DNA of 64,000 nt from NCBI RefSeq assembly GCF_014873145.1, contig NZ_JADBEK010000001.1:186001-250000 (forward strand), read 5' to 3'. The position numbers and the translations under genes are program-made. The stretch comes from Nonomuraea angiospora (lineage in GTDB: Bacteria; Actinomycetota; Actinomycetes; Streptosporangiales; Streptosporangiaceae). Shown one piece after another: positions 45,110 to 54,665 of the stretch. How positions within the stretch are numbered: the stretch's first letter is position 1; each line of letters begins with the position of its first letter. The notes under the pieces were generated by a model. It was given only the letters and a program-made list of their open reading frames with translations, was not told the origin of the DNA and made no database searches.

Positions 45110-46456
45110 TCAGCCCCCGGACAGCTTCAGCTTGTCGTCGATCTGCTTGTCGACGCCCTTCAGCCCGGCGTCCAGATCGGGTACGCCGCCCTTCTCCCAC
45201 TTGGTCATGAACGTGCCCATGACCTCCTGGTTGAAGACGCTGTTCACGCTGGCGGGGATGGTCGAGGTCTTCGGATGGGCGAAGATGTTGAGGAACGTCG
45301 TGAAATTGGCGTCCTTGGCCAGCTCTGGCGACTCCATCGCCGCCTTCGTCGTGGGCACGTTGCGCAGCGCGTTCGACAGCGTCACCAGCGAGGCGGTGTC
45401 GGTGGTGAGGTGCTTGACCAGCTCCCACGCCTGCTGCGGATGCTTGGCGCCCTTCGGCACGCCGATCACGGTGCCCGCGGTGAAGCCGCTGCCGTACAGG
45501 TCGGGCCGGTCGTCGGCGACGGGCAGGGGAGCGGTGCCGTAGTCGAGGTCCTTCGCCTCGTTGGCGATCATGGCGTTGCGCCACTCGCCGTCCAGGACCA
45601 TGGCCACCTTGCCCTGGTAGAACGGGTGCTTGGCGCTCCACTCGTCGCCCAGGCTCTTGCGGAACTTCTCCAGGTTGGCGTAGCCGTACCAGTCGACGAG
45701 CTCCTTCTGCCAGGTCAGCAGCCGCTTCCAGGCCGGGTCGGCGCCGATGGCCGAGGTGCCGTCGTCGTTGTACCACTTGGCCCCCACCATGGGGGCCAGG
45801 TGGGAGGGGCTGTTCTCGTAGTACTGGACGCTCGGGATGAACCCGGCCACCTTGATCGTGCCGTCGGCGTCGCGCACGGTGAGCTTCTTGGCCAGCGCGG
45901 TCAGCTCGCTCAGCGTCCTGGGCGGCTGGCTGCCCTTCATCAGCGCCTTGTTGTAGTACAGCCCGTACGCGTCCGCCAGCAGCGGCAGCGTGCACTGTCT
46001 GCCCTCGAAGCCCGAGTACGAGCGCGCCACCTCGGGCAGCACCGACAGGTCGATCCCGTCCTGTTTGATCACCGGGGTGAGATCCTGGAACGCTCCCGAC
46101 TTGCACCATTGGGCCACGCTGTCGGTGGTGAACGAGGCCGCCACGTCGGGCGCGTTCCCGCCCCGGATGGCCTGCGTGATCTGGTCATCCTGCACGTTCT
46201 TGACGGCCTTGACGGTGATCTGCGGGAACTTCTTGTTGAAGCCCGCGATGGCCTCCTCGAACGCCTTGACCTCGGCGTCCGTGTTGAACCCGTGCCACAG
46301 CTCCAGCGTGGCCGCCGGGAGCGCCTGCGAGGCCGGGCCCGAGGGCCTGGGCTGGGCGCCGAGCGACGGCCCTGCCTGTTTGTTCGCGGTGCACCCGGTC
46401 AGGGTGCAGGCGGTCAGCGCGAGAGCCGCGGCGACCGACAGAGGGACGAAGCGCAC
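45110..46456 (-). CDS. csnE: Extracellular sugar-binding lipoprotein of ABC transporter, CsnE-like
   Basis: 448 residues. Signal peptide VRFVPLSVAAALALTACTLT with lipobox LTGC, so a membrane-anchored lipoprotein. The mature part is a cluster-B (MalE-type) solute-binding protein: LELWHGFNTDAEVKAFEEAI, GNAPDVAASFTTDSVAQWCK, LPLLADAYGLYYNKALM, GKVAMVLDGEWRNAMI, IGVPKGAKHPQQAWELVKHL. GTG at 46456 has AGGAGG upstream and gives a proper signal peptide. Downstream of the ROK repressor by 25 bp. The ligand is predicted to be an amino-sugar oligomer from operon order alone. Confidence 0.92.
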   Translation of the reverse strand: MRFVPLSVAAALALTACTLTGCTANKQAGPSLGAQPRPSGPASQALPAATLELWHGFNTDAEVKAFEEAIAGFNKKFPQITVKAVKNVQDDQITQAIRGGNAPDVAASFTTDSVAQWCKSGAFQDLTPVIKQDGIDLSVLPEVARSYSGFEGRQCTLPLLADAYGLYYNKALMKGSQPPRTLSELTALAKKLTVRDADGTIKVAGFIPSVQYYENSPSHLAPMVGAKWYNDDGTSAIGADPAWKRLLTWQKELVDWYGYANLEKFRKSLGDEWSAKHPFYQGKVAMVLDGEWRNAMIANEAKDLDYGTAPLPVADDRPDLYGSGFTAGTVIGVPKGAKHPQQAWELVKHLTTDTASLVTLSNALRNVPTTKAAMESPELAKDANFTTFLNIFAHPKTSTIPASVNSVFNQEVMGTFMTKWEKGGVPDLDAGLKGVDKQIDDKLKLSGG

Positions 46457-46481
46457 GGGGGGTGCCTCCTGCCGTGGTGGA

Positions 46482-47678
46482 TCATGTCGGAACGGTTGAG
46501 CTGAAGACCTCTTCGCGTACGGTGGCAAGAGCCAGATCCAGGGCGCCGGCGAGGACGGGGTTGCCCTCGACGCTCGACAGCCGGACCCGGGGCTGCGGGA
46601 TGGTGAGCGCGTGCAGCTCGTGTTCGACCAGCTCGCGCAGGGTCTCGCCGCCCGACAGCACGACGCCGCCGGTCAGCACGATCAGCCCGGGGTCCACGAC
46701 GGACGTGATCGCGGCCAGGCCCACGGCCAACCGGGCGGCGATGTCGCGCAGCCCCGCCCTGGCGTCGTCGGCCTTCTGACCCTTCCCCTCGGCCGCCCGC
46801 ACCGCGTTGGCGACCGCGTGCTGGAAGTCGCCGCCGCGCACGCCGTACGAGCGCAGCAGCTTCAGCACCGCCGGGCCGCCGGTGAGCGCCTGGTAGCCGT
46901 GGTTGGCGTAACGCCCCGCCTCGCGGGCGGTCTGCGCGCCCGGGGTCGGCATGTAGCCCACCTCGCCCGCGCCGCCCGTGGCGCCCCTGTGCATCTGTCC
47001 GCCCAGCACGATGGCCGAGCCGATGCCCTCGTCGGCCCACAGCAGCACGAAGTCCTGATGTCCCTGGGCCGCCCCGTGCGCCTGCTCGGCCACCGCGACC
47101 AGGTTGACGTTGTTCTCCACGTCCACCGGCACGCCCAGGCCCGCCGCGAGCGTCGGCACCAGGTCGGGGATCTGCCAGCCCGGCACGTCCTTGGCGGCCG
47201 CGTACCCGAGCCTGCCGGTGGACGGGTCGATCGCGGCCTGCACCCCGATCACGACCCGGCGCAGCTTGTCCGGCGGGCTCGCGCCCTCCAGGGCCGCGTT
47301 CAGGCGGTCCACCAGCTCGCCGGCGGGCCTGCGCGGCGTCGGGAGCGTGTGCTCGCCGACGATCGCGCCGGTGATGTCGGCCACCTTGGCCTCGATCCGG
47401 TCGGGCGTGACGTCCAGCGCGGCCACGTACGCCGCCGCCGGGTTGATCCGGTAGACCTCCGCCGTACGGCCCGGCAGGCCCTCCCTGATGCCGTCGAGCA
47501 CGACCAGCCCGGCCTCCTGCAGCCGGGCGAGGAGCTGGGACGCCGTCGGTTTGGACAGCCCGGTGAGGGTGCCGATCTCGGGGCGGGTCAGCGGCCCGCG
47601 TTCGAGGAGTGCCTGCAGGGCGGCGCGATCATTGATGGCACGTAGCAGACTGGGGGTCCCCGGTACCGGACCACTCAC
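46482..47678 (-). CDS. csnR: ROK-family repressor, CsnR-like
   Basis: 398 residues. A winged helix at 15-80 (LLRAINDRAALQALLERGPL, TRPEIGTLTGLSKPTASQLL) precedes a ROK domain with an ASKHA core: YVAALDVTPDRIEAKVADI, VVIGVQAAIDPSTGRLGYAA, VPVDVENNVNLVAVAEQAHG, VLLWADEGIGSAIVLGGQMH. The ROK zinc site (normally C-x-C-GxxGC) is not evident. GTG at 47678 with AAGGAG upstream; a perfect palindrome lies 16 bp before the start, giving autoregulation of the whole operon. Released by an operon-derived sugar, by analogy with Streptomyces CsnR. Confidence 0.92.
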   Translation of the reverse strand: MSGPVPGTPSLLRAINDRAALQALLERGPLTRPEIGTLTGLSKPTASQLLARLQEAGLVVLDGIREGLPGRTAEVYRINPAAAYVAALDVTPDRIEAKVADITGAIVGEHTLPTPRRPAGELVDRLNAALEGASPPDKLRRVVIGVQAAIDPSTGRLGYAAAKDVPGWQIPDLVPTLAAGLGVPVDVENNVNLVAVAEQAHGAAQGHQDFVLLWADEGIGSAIVLGGQMHRGATGGAGEVGYMPTPGAQTAREAGRYANHGYQALTGGPAVLKLLRSYGVRGGDFQHAVANAVRAAEGKGQKADDARAGLRDIAARLAVGLAAITSVVDPGLIVLTGGVVLSGGETLRELVEHELHALTIPQPRVRLSSVEGNPVLAGALDLALATVREEVFSSTVPT

Positions 47679-47694
47679 GGATGGGCTCCTTGCG

Positions 47695-47715
47695 AGTTAG
47701 GAAACTTTCCTAACT
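47695..47715. promoter_or_regulatory. Perfect 21-bp palindromic operator of the ROK operon
   Basis: AGTTAGGAAA, central C, TTTCCTAACT: 10-bp arms without mismatch, just upstream of the repressor start. The AGGAAA/TTTCCT core is what CsnR-type ROK repressors bind in Streptomyces. No other copy was noticed in the window. Confidence 0.85.
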
Positions 47716-47878
47716 CGGAACATAGGGAGTCCGGCCCCGTGGGTCAAGAGCCGGGTGCAGGTGAAACCAAGCCGTAACAAGGAAAGAGATCGGGGGAGAA
47801 AGCAGGTGGGAGTGCCTCAACAGGCGTGCTAATGTCGTCGTTTGTCGTAACAACAAGCAGAATGGCCCGGAGTGTCCC

Positions 47879-50344
47879 ATTAACCACAATAACGGTCAGG
47901 CGGCAACTCGTCAAACAGAGCTCGCCAGGGAGCAGGCGTACGTCACCCGACTCTACGACCGCCTCGACGAGCTGCGCGAGCGTACCCAGCGGCAGCTCAA
48001 GGAGGTGCTGGCCACGGGTGCCGTCGGCACGATGCAGAACCGGTCGGAACGCGACACGTTCGCCGAGATGTACGCCTCCAGGCTCGCCCGGCTCTGGGCG
48101 GTCGAGCGCGGCCTGGTTTTCGGTCGCCTCGATCACGTCGACGAGGGCCGGCTGTACATCGGCAAGCTCGGCATGACCGACGACGAGCAGCTGCGCCTGC
48201 TCATCGACTGGCGCGCGCCGGTCGCGCAGCCGTTCTACCGCGCCACCCCGGCCGCTCCGATGGGCGTGACCAGGCGGCGCCACCTGCAGACCAAGGGCCG
48301 CGCCGTGATCGGCGTCGACGACGACCTGCTCGACCTCGACTCGCTCACCGACGACGACCGCGCCACGCTCAACGGCGAGGCGGCCCTGCTGGCCGCGCTC
48401 GACGAGCGGCGCACCGGCCGCATGCGCGACATCGTGGCGACCATCCAGGGCGAGCAGGACCGCGTCATCCGCAGCGACCTGAACGGCGTGCTGGTCGTGC
48501 AGGGCGGGCCCGGCACCGGCAAGACGGTCGTCGCGCTGCACCGCGCCGCGTACCTGCTCTACACCCACCGCGAACGGCTCGAGCGGCGCGGCGTGCTCAT
48601 CCTCGGGCCCAACCTCACCTTCCTGCGCTACATCGAGCAGGTGCTGCCCTCGCTCGGCGAGACCGACGTGCTGCTGTCCACGGTCGGGGAGCTGTACCCG
48701 GGCGTGACCGCCACCGCCAGGGAGCGGCCCGAGGTGGCCGCGCTCAAGGGCGACGCGCGCATGGCCGAGGTGATCGCCAAGGCCGTGCGCGACCGGCAGC
48801 GGGTGCCGCGCAAGCCCGTCGAGCTCACCATCGGGCGTATCACGCTCACCATCGACCGTTCCATGCTCGACGCGGCGCGCAACAAGGCCACCCGCTCGCG
48901 CCGGCCGCACAACCAGGCGCGCGCCGTGTTCGTCCGGTCGCTGCTGAACGCCCTGGCCAGGCAGCAGGCCCGCAAGATCGGCAAGGGGCTCATCGACGAC
49001 GACGAGCTGGCCGACCTGCGTGAGGAGCTGCGTACCGAGCCGGTGGTCAAGTCCGCGCTCAACCGGCTGTGGCCGTACCTGACGCCGCAGCGGCTGCTGC
49101 TCGGCCTGTACGGCTCGCCGGAGCGCCTCGGCTACGCCGCCTCCGAGCTGAGCCCGCAGGAACGCGCCCTGCTGCGGCGCGACGGCGGGGAGTGGACCGA
49201 GTCGGACGTGCCGCTGCTGGACGAGGCCGCCGAGCTGCTCGGCGAGATCGACGAGCAGGTGCTGCGGGCCAGCGCGATGCAGGCCGAGGAGGAACTGGCC
49301 GCCGCCAGGCAGGCCGAGGAGAGCGAGCGCGAGGCCGAGCTCGCCTACGCGCGCGAGGTGCTGGAGCTGACCGGGCTGTCCGACGTCATGGAGGCCGAGC
49401 GGCTGGCCGAGCGCCAGCGCGGCGACGGGCCCTACCTCACCACCGCCGAGCGCGCGGCGGCCGACCGCACCTGGGCCTACGGGCACGTGATCGTGGACGA
49501 GGCGCAGGAGCTGTCGCACATGGCGTGGCGGGCGGTCATGCGGCGGTGCCCGACGCGGTCGATGACGATCGTCGGGGACATCGCGCAGACCGGGTCGGCG
49601 GCGGGGGCGCGGTCGTGGGAGGAGGTCCTCGACCCGTACGTGGCCGGGCGGTGGCGGCAGGAGCGGCTCACCGTCAACTACCGCACGCCGGTGGAGCTGA
49701 TGGCGGTGGCCGCCCGGGTGCTCGCCACCATCGACCCCGCCCTCCAAGCGCCCACGTCGGTGCGCGAGCTCGGCGTGGAGCCGTGGTCGGCGCCGCTGCC
49801 GGCGCTGGCGGAGCTGGTCAAGGCCGAGGTGGGGGAGGGCGGCAAGGTCGCCGTGGTGGTGCCGGACGCGCTGCTGGAGTCGCTGGGCGCGGAGGTGGCC
49901 GCCACGGTCACGGGCGCGGTGGTGGTGACGCCCGGCTCGGGCCGCGCCGGGAACCCGGGAGCCGGCTCCGGCCGGACTGGGAACCCGGGATCCGGGGCGG
50001 GACGTGCCGGGAACCCGGGATCCGGGGCGGGACGTGCGACGGCCCGGCCTGGCACGGACCCGGCCGGAGCCTCGGCGACGGGCGTGGGGCGGGCGGGGGC
50101 GGCGGCGGCTCTCGACGCGCCGGTGGCCGTGATGGGGGTGGCCGACGCGAAGGGGCTGGAGTTCGACTCGGTGATCGTGGCCGAGCCGGACCTCATCGCC
50201 GCCCAGTCGCCACGAGGCCCGAGCGACCTGTATGTTGCTCTCACCCGCGCCACGCAACGGCTCGGAGTGGTGCACGAGCGGCCGCTGTCGCAGGCTCTGA
50301 GGGGCTTGCCGAGCCGCTCCCCGGCGTCCGCAAATGACCTTTGA
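47879..50344 (+). CDS. helD: HelD/UvrD-like RNA polymerase-associated helicase, likely ATT start
   Basis: About 821 residues. The N-terminal coiled coil (AREQAYVTRLYDRLDELRER), then LLIDWRAPVAQPFYRATP, Walker A VVQGGPGTGKTVVALHRAAY, Walker B HVIVDEAQELSHMAWR, and motifs TIVGDIAQTGSAAG, RLTVNYRTPVELMAVA, AKGLEFDSVIV and DLYVALTRATQRLGVVH. HelD proteins free stalled RNA polymerase. Between 47762 (in-frame stop) and 48005 no ATG, GTG or TTG is in frame, yet the conserved coiled coil lies there; ATT at 47879 with GGAG 6 bp upstream is the best start. GTG at 48005 is the conservative alternative. A repeat insertion interrupts the second helicase lobe. Confidence 0.88.
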   Translation: MNHNNGQAATRQTELAREQAYVTRLYDRLDELRERTQRQLKEVLATGAVGTMQNRSERDTFAEMYASRLARLWAVERGLVFGRLDHVDEGRLYIGKLGMTDDEQLRLLIDWRAPVAQPFYRATPAAPMGVTRRRHLQTKGRAVIGVDDDLLDLDSLTDDDRATLNGEAALLAALDERRTGRMRDIVATIQGEQDRVIRSDLNGVLVVQGGPGTGKTVVALHRAAYLLYTHRERLERRGVLILGPNLTFLRYIEQVLPSLGETDVLLSTVGELYPGVTATARERPEVAALKGDARMAEVIAKAVRDRQRVPRKPVELTIGRITLTIDRSMLDAARNKATRSRRPHNQARAVFVRSLLNALARQQARKIGKGLIDDDELADLREELRTEPVVKSALNRLWPYLTPQRLLLGLYGSPERLGYAASELSPQERALLRRDGGEWTESDVPLLDEAAELLGEIDEQVLRASAMQAEEELAAARQAEESEREAELAYAREVLELTGLSDVMEAERLAERQRGDGPYLTTAERAAADRTWAYGHVIVDEAQELSHMAWRAVMRRCPTRSMTIVGDIAQTGSAAGARSWEEVLDPYVAGRWRQERLTVNYRTPVELMAVAARVLATIDPALQAPTSVRELGVEPWSAPLPALAELVKAEVGEGGKVAVVVPDALLESLGAEVAATVTGAVVVTPGSGRAGNPGAGSGRTGNPGSGAGRAGNPGSGAGRATARPGTDPAGASATGVGRAGAAAALDAPVAVMGVADAKGLEFDSVIVAEPDLIAAQSPRGPSDLYVALTRATQRLGVVHERPLSQALRGLPSRSPASANDL
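49934..50038 (+). repeat. 30-bp tandem repeat inside helD
   Basis: Three and a half copies of a 30-bp unit (starts 49934, 49964, 49994, 50024) encoding GSGRAGNPGA, GSGRTGNPGS, GAGRAGNPGS, GAGRA. It forms a flexible insertion before the AKGLEF motif and stays in frame. Confidence 0.9.
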
Positions 50345-50405
50345 CCCGGCTTACGCCCCATGTCCTACCTGCGAAAACTTGATGTTTCTGCTGATCGGGA
50401 CACGG

Positions 50406-50433
50406 TTGACATCTGAGGTGGAGTCGGTAGTTT
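50406..50433 (+). promoter_or_regulatory. Promoter candidate in the 518-bp gap before lnt
   Basis: TTGACA at 50406-50411, 16 bp, TAGTTT at 50428-50433. Transcription from here would give a leader of over 400 nt before the lnt GTG. I see no gene in 50345-50862; the frame is open from 50530 but has no ribosome binding site until 50848. Confidence 0.5.
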
Positions 50434-50862
50434 GCTGCGCAGTCCAGCACGGGACTTGGCCGGTTGGCCGTCTCTGACATCGTCGGATCCTGCGTCCGTG
50501 ACGGAGTGTGACTCCGTCCACACAGCCAGGTGCAGGGCCGTCGGTCCGTCGAGTCGGGGCACCCCAACCGGGCGGGGGGTTGGACCCGGGACGGGTCCGG
50601 GAGCCCAGTAGACAACGGAATTCCGAGCTCGCCGCCGACGAGACGGGTCCGGTCCGAAGGGTTTCCGGGCCCTCTTCCCGCTCTCGTGCGCAGGACCGAC
50701 GTGTGCGCCGGGTGGTCCCGTAGGTCGCGGGATCACCCTGTCGCCTTCCGGCGTGAAACGCCGATTCTTTCGATCTTCCGGTGCTGCGCTGGCTTCGAGC
50801 GCCCCTGCGGGGCGGTAGCGTTTTCGCAAGCAGGCGTGCGATTCGGCGGAGGAGACCCCGGA

Positions 50863-53316
50863 GTGGTTCAGGAGAGAACGAGCCTACCGCCCACCCCCGG
50901 GCGTGAGCCGGCTCGCGCCGACGCCCCGGACGCGGCCCTCGCCGACGCGGCACCTGCCGACGGACCCGAGCCCACGCCGCCGCCCACCGCCGCCGCCCCT
51001 GCCCGCGAAGGCACACCCTCGCCCAAAGGCGCACCCTCGCCTGAAACCGCATCGCCCGCTGACACCGCATCGCCCGCTGACACCGCCTCCACGACCGAGC
51101 CTGCATCGCCCACCGACGCCGCCTCCGCGACCGAGTCCGCTGGGCCGTCCGCCGCCTCTGCGGTTGAGCCCGCTGGGCCGTCCGCCGCCTCTGCGGTTGA
51201 GCCCGCTGGGCCGTCCGCCGCCTCTGCGGTTGAGCCCGCTGGGCCGTCCGCCGCCGCTGCCGTCGAGCCCGCCACCGCTCCCGTGACCGGGCCCGCTGGG
51301 CCGTCCGACGCCGCGCCTGAGCTCGACGCTGCACTTGCGTCCGAAGGGGCGTCCGTGTCCGACGCCACGCTTGCGTCCGGCCTTGCGCCTGCGGCTGAGG
51401 GGGCGCCCACGCCCCACGCGGCGTCGTCCACCCCCGCCGCGCCGGTGCCGGCGACCGGTCCCGCTTCGCCGGCTACCCCCGCTGCGCCTACTCCCGGCGT
51501 CGCGTCTGTGTCCCATGCCACGTCGCCCGCCGCCGGCCCTGTGGCGCCGAGCGCGCCCGACGCCGCGCCCGCGTCCGATGTGGCGTCGCCCGCCGCCGCC
51601 GGCCCCGTGCCGCCACTCGCGTCCCCTGCCGCCCCTGCCTCCCATGCTGCACCGGCGTCCGACGTTGCGCCGGCGTCCGACGTTGCGCCGGCGTCCGACG
51701 TTGCGCCGGCGTCCGACGTCGGGCCCGCGTCCGAGGGGGCCGCTGTGCCCGTTGCGGCTGCGGCCGAGACGGCGGGTCCGGGTGGCGTGGAGCGGGAGCC
51801 GGGGCGGGTGCTGTGGGCCCGGGTCGTGGCGGGTGTGGCCGGCGGGGTGGCGTTGTACACCGCGTTCCCGTCGCTCAACTGGTGGCCGGCCGCCCCGATC
51901 GGCGTCGGCCTGATCGTCGCGGCCCTCTACGGCACCCGGCCCAGGAGGGCCGCCTGGCTCGGCTATCTGATCGCCCTGGTGTTCCTGCTGCCCTCCCTCG
52001 CCTGGGTGCGCCCCATCGGCGACGACGTCTGGCTGATGCTGGTCGCCACGGAGAGCGTGTTCTACGCCGTCATGGCCGCCCTGGCCGCGCTGGTGTTCCG
52101 GCTGCGGGCGTGGCCGTTGTGGTTCGGCGGGCTGTGGGTGGCCATGGAATGGGCGCGCAGCCAGGTGCCCATCGGCGGGTTCCCGTGGGCTCGGCTGGCG
52201 TTCAGCCAGAGCGAGTCCCTGTTCACCCAGTACGCCGCGCTGGGCGGCGCGCCGCTGGTGTCGTTCGCCGTGGCCGTGTGCGGCGCCCTGCTGGCCTACG
52301 CGGCCCTGACCGGGCCCAAGGCCGAAGGTGTGTGGCGCAGGGCCGTGCCGGCCGTTCTGGCGCTCGCCGTGCCGGTGCTGACGCTGGTGCTCCCCAGGCC
52401 GGGCGACGAGGGGCGGACGGTCAACGTCGGCATCGTCCAGGGGAACGTCCCGGGAAGGGGCATGGGCTTCCTGGGGGACGAGCCCGCCGTTGTCCTGAAA
52501 AATCATGCCAATGAGACGAAGCGCCTGGCCCAGGCCGTACGCGAGGGAAAACTCCCCAAACCCGACGCGGTCGTCCTCCCCGAGAACTCCACCGACATCG
52601 ACCCCTACCGAGACCCGTACGCCCGCGAGATCATCCAGGACTCGGTCCGCGACGTCGGCGTCCCCACGCTGATCGGGGCCGTGGTCGCCATCGGCGAGGA
52701 GTCCCGCGCCACCCGCAGCCTCGTCTGGGACCCGGTGACCGGCCCCGGCGCCTACTACGACAAGCAGCACCTGGTGCCGTTCGGGGAGTACACGCCGTTC
52801 AAGGAGATCGTCCTGGCCCTGTGGGAGCGGGCGAGCCTGGTCGGGCGGCAGTCGATCCCGGGGGACAGGCCGGGCGACCTGAAGCTGGGCCCGATCACGA
52901 TCGGCGCGGTCAACTGCTACGAGGTGGCCTACGACGACACCGTGCGCGGCACCGTGCGCGCCGGAGGCACGGTCCTGGCGATGCAGGCCAACAACGCCTC
53001 GTACGCGCTGTCGAACCTGCCGACGCAGCAACTGGCCATGTACAAGCTGCGCGCCGTCGAGCACAACAGGGCGGTCGTGGCCGCCGCCACCACGGGGATC
53101 TCCGCCTACATCCGACCTGACGGTAAGGTCTCCTGGCAGACCCGCGAACTGGTCGCGGACATGAACGTGGTCAAGGTGCCCGTACGCACCCAGGAAACGA
53201 TCGCCACTGCGGTGGGCGCCGTTCCTGAGTGGGCATTGATGGTGATGGGAGCGGCGGCGGCAGGAGCCGCCGCGTGGCGGGGCAGGCGGCGAGGCGATCG
53301 GATGAGGAACGACTGA
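50863..53316 (+). CDS. lnt: Apolipoprotein N-acyltransferase with long Ala/Pro/Ser-rich N-terminal extension
   Basis: 817 residues. Residues 1-310 are low-complexity, with 11-residue ([11 protein letters not shown]) and 6-residue (APASDV) tandem repeats. The Lnt part starts at about [20 protein letters not shown], with membrane helices and a nitrilase domain. Its catalytic triad is complete: Glu in [11 protein letters not shown], Lys in [16 protein letters not shown], Cys in [12 protein letters not shown]. It N-acylates lipoproteins at the outer membrane face. GTG at 50863 has GGAGGAG 8 bp upstream. TGATG coupling to the mannosyltransferase recalls mycobacterial Ppm1, where the two are fused. 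The extension presumably lies in the cytoplasm. Confidence 0.94.
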   Translation: MVQERTSLPPTPGREPARADAPDAALADAAPADGPEPTPPPTAAAPAREGTPSPKGAPSPETASPADTASPADTASTTEPASPTDAASATESAGPSAASAVEPAGPSAASAVEPAGPSAASAVEPAGPSAAAAVEPATAPVTGPAGPSDAAPELDAALASEGASVSDATLASGLAPAAEGAPTPHAASSTPAAPVPATGPASPATPAAPTPGVASVSHATSPAAGPVAPSAPDAAPASDVASPAAAGPVPPLASPAAPASHAAPASDVAPASDVAPASDVAPASDVGPASEGAAVPVAAAAETAGPGGVEREPGRVLWARVVAGVAGGVALYTAFPSLNWWPAAPIGVGLIVAALYGTRPRRAAWLGYLIALVFLLPSLAWVRPIGDDVWLMLVATESVFYAVMAALAALVFRLRAWPLWFGGLWVAMEWARSQVPIGGFPWARLAFSQSESLFTQYAALGGAPLVSFAVAVCGALLAYAALTGPKAEGVWRRAVPAVLALAVPVLTLVLPRPGDEGRTVNVGIVQGNVPGRGMGFLGDEPAVVLKNHANETKRLAQAVREGKLPKPDAVVLPENSTDIDPYRDPYAREIIQDSVRDVGVPTLIGAVVAIGEESRATRSLVWDPVTGPGAYYDKQHLVPFGEYTPFKEIVLALWERASLVGRQSIPGDRPGDLKLGPITIGAVNCYEVAYDDTVRGTVRAGGTVLAMQANNASYALSNLPTQQLAMYKLRAVEHNRAVVAAATTGISAYIRPDGKVSWQTRELVADMNVVKVPVRTQETIATAVGAVPEWALMVMGAAAAGAAAWRGRRRGDRMRND
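51133..51264 (+). repeat. 33-bp tandem repeat in lnt
   Basis: Four copies of a 33-bp unit (starts 51133, 51166, 51199, 51232) encoding E(S/P)AGPSAASAV; the last copy has diverged at its 3' end. Confidence 0.9.
51649..51720 (+). repeat. 18-bp tandem repeat in lnt
   Basis: Four copies of GCACCGGCGTCCGACGTT or a one- or two-base variant, encoding APASDV. Confidence 0.9.
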
Positions 53317-54065
53317 TGGTGGAGACTCTCGGCCGGGTGCTCGTCGTCGTACCGACCTACAACGAGCGCGACAACCTGCCCATGATCGTGGAGCGGATCC
53401 GGACGGCGCTGCCGGAGGTCCACGTGCTCGTGGCCGACGACAGCAGCCCCGACGGCACCGGCGAGGTGGCCGACGGGCTGGCCGACGGCGACGACCACGT
53501 CCACGTCCTGCACCGGGAGGCCAAGCAGGGCCTCGGCGCGGCCTACATCGCCGGGTTCCGCTGGGGGTTGCGGGAGGGCTACGACGTCCTGGTCGAGATG
53601 GACGCCGACGGCTCCCACCAGCCCGAGGAGCTGCCCAAGCTGCTCGAGGCGCTGGCCGACGGCGCCGACCTGGCGATCGGGTCGCGCTACGTGCCCGGCG
53701 GCAAGGTCGTCAACTGGCCGCACCGGCGCGAGCTGCTGTCCAAGGGCGCCAACCTCTACACCCGGGTGATGCTCGGCCTGCCCGTGCGCGACGCGACCGC
53801 CGGGTTCCGCGCCTACCGCGCCGCGACCCTGGAGAAGGTGGGCCTGTCCGGCGTGGAGTCGCAGGGCTACTGCTTCCAGGTCGACCTCACGCTGCGCACG
53901 TCCAGGAACGGGCTGCGGGTGGTGGAGGTGCCCATCACGTTCGTGGAGCGTACGGTGGGCAAGAGCAAGATGAGCGGCAAGGTCATGTCCGAGGCGCTGT
54001 GGCGCATCGGCCTGTGGGGCGTCACGGGCCTGCCCAAGCGGTTGCGCGGCGGTCACCACCACTAG
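53316..54065 (+). CDS. ppm1: Polyprenol-phosphate mannosyltransferase (Ppm1/DPM1-like GT2)
   Basis: 249-residue GT2 enzyme. [60 protein letters not shown] (metal-binding D-x-D) and [20 protein letters not shown] are the family blocks, with [20 protein letters not shown] near the C-terminus. It makes polyprenyl-phosphomannose from GDP-mannose for protein O-mannosylation or lipoglycans. No membrane helix at its C-terminus, so it may rely on Lnt for membrane contact, as in mycobacteria. ATG at 53316 overlaps the lnt stop (TGATG). The GDP-mannose source may be the gene at 11197. Confidence 0.92.
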   Translation: MVETLGRVLVVVPTYNERDNLPMIVERIRTALPEVHVLVADDSSPDGTGEVADGLADGDDHVHVLHREAKQGLGAAYIAGFRWGLREGYDVLVEMDADGSHQPEELPKLLEALADGADLAIGSRYVPGGKVVNWPHRRELLSKGANLYTRVMLGLPVRDATAGFRAYRAATLEKVGLSGVESQGYCFQVDLTLRTSRNGLRVVEVPITFVERTVGKSKMSGKVMSEALWRIGLWGVTGLPKRLRGGHHH

Positions 54066-54136
54066 CGGGGCGGAACGCTTTGCGGCCGTCGGTCGTTGTC
54101 CCTGGTGTAACGCGCTGGTGCGGAATCGAGGAAACG

Positions 54137-54613
54137 ATGCGGCTGCTGCTCTTCCTGGCCTTCCTGGTCGTCCCCGTCCTGGAGATCTGGCTGCTCATCC
54201 AGGTGGGTTCGGTGATCGGCGGGCCCGCCACCGTGGCCCTGCTCATCGCCGACAGCCTGCTCGGCGCCTGGCTGGTACGCCGCGAGGGCCGCAGGGCCTG
54301 GCGGGCGCTCCAGGAGGCGATCGGGTCCGGCCGGATGCCCGAGCGCGAGCTGGCCGACGGCGGCCTGGTCCTGGTGGGCGGCGCGCTGCTGCTGACGCCG
54401 GGCTTCTTCACCGACATCTTCGGGTTCCTGTGCATCCTGCCGTTCACGCGGCCGCTGATGCGCCGCCTGGGCGCCTGGTTCTTCGACCGCCGGGTCAAGC
54501 GGATGGCCGCGCGTTCCCCGTACGCCAACCTCTTCCCGTCCCCTCAGGACGTGCGGGTGCCGGACGGCGGCCGCGTGGTGCACGGCGAGGTCATCCGCGA
54601 GGAGCGCGACTGA
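54137..54613 (+). CDS. fxsA: FxsA family membrane protein
   Basis: 158 residues starting MRLLLFLAFLVVPVLEIWLL with GAGGA 4 bp upstream. VGSVIGGPATVALLIADSLL and GAWLVRREGRRAWRALQEAI, then LVLVGGALLLTPGFFTDIFG and FLCILPFTRPLMRRLGAWFF, are the FxsA hallmarks. In E. coli FxsA relieves phage T7 exclusion by F plasmid PifA when overproduced; the native role is unknown. The C-terminal 40 residues are charged and cytoplasmic. Confidence 0.93.
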   Translation: MRLLLFLAFLVVPVLEIWLLIQVGSVIGGPATVALLIADSLLGAWLVRREGRRAWRALQEAIGSGRMPERELADGGLVLVGGALLLTPGFFTDIFGFLCILPFTRPLMRRLGAWFFDRRVKRMAARSPYANLFPSPQDVRVPDGGRVVHGEVIREERD

Positions 54614-54665
54614 TCCTGCTGGTACGGGGCATGCGTCCGGGATCCTACGACCCCCGGGAGGACGC

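Noticed and set aside
50868..53064. Long antisense frames opposite lnt
   Set aside because: Mirror images of the Ala/Pro-rich repeats and GC codon bias; the plus-strand frame carries the Lnt catalytic motifs.
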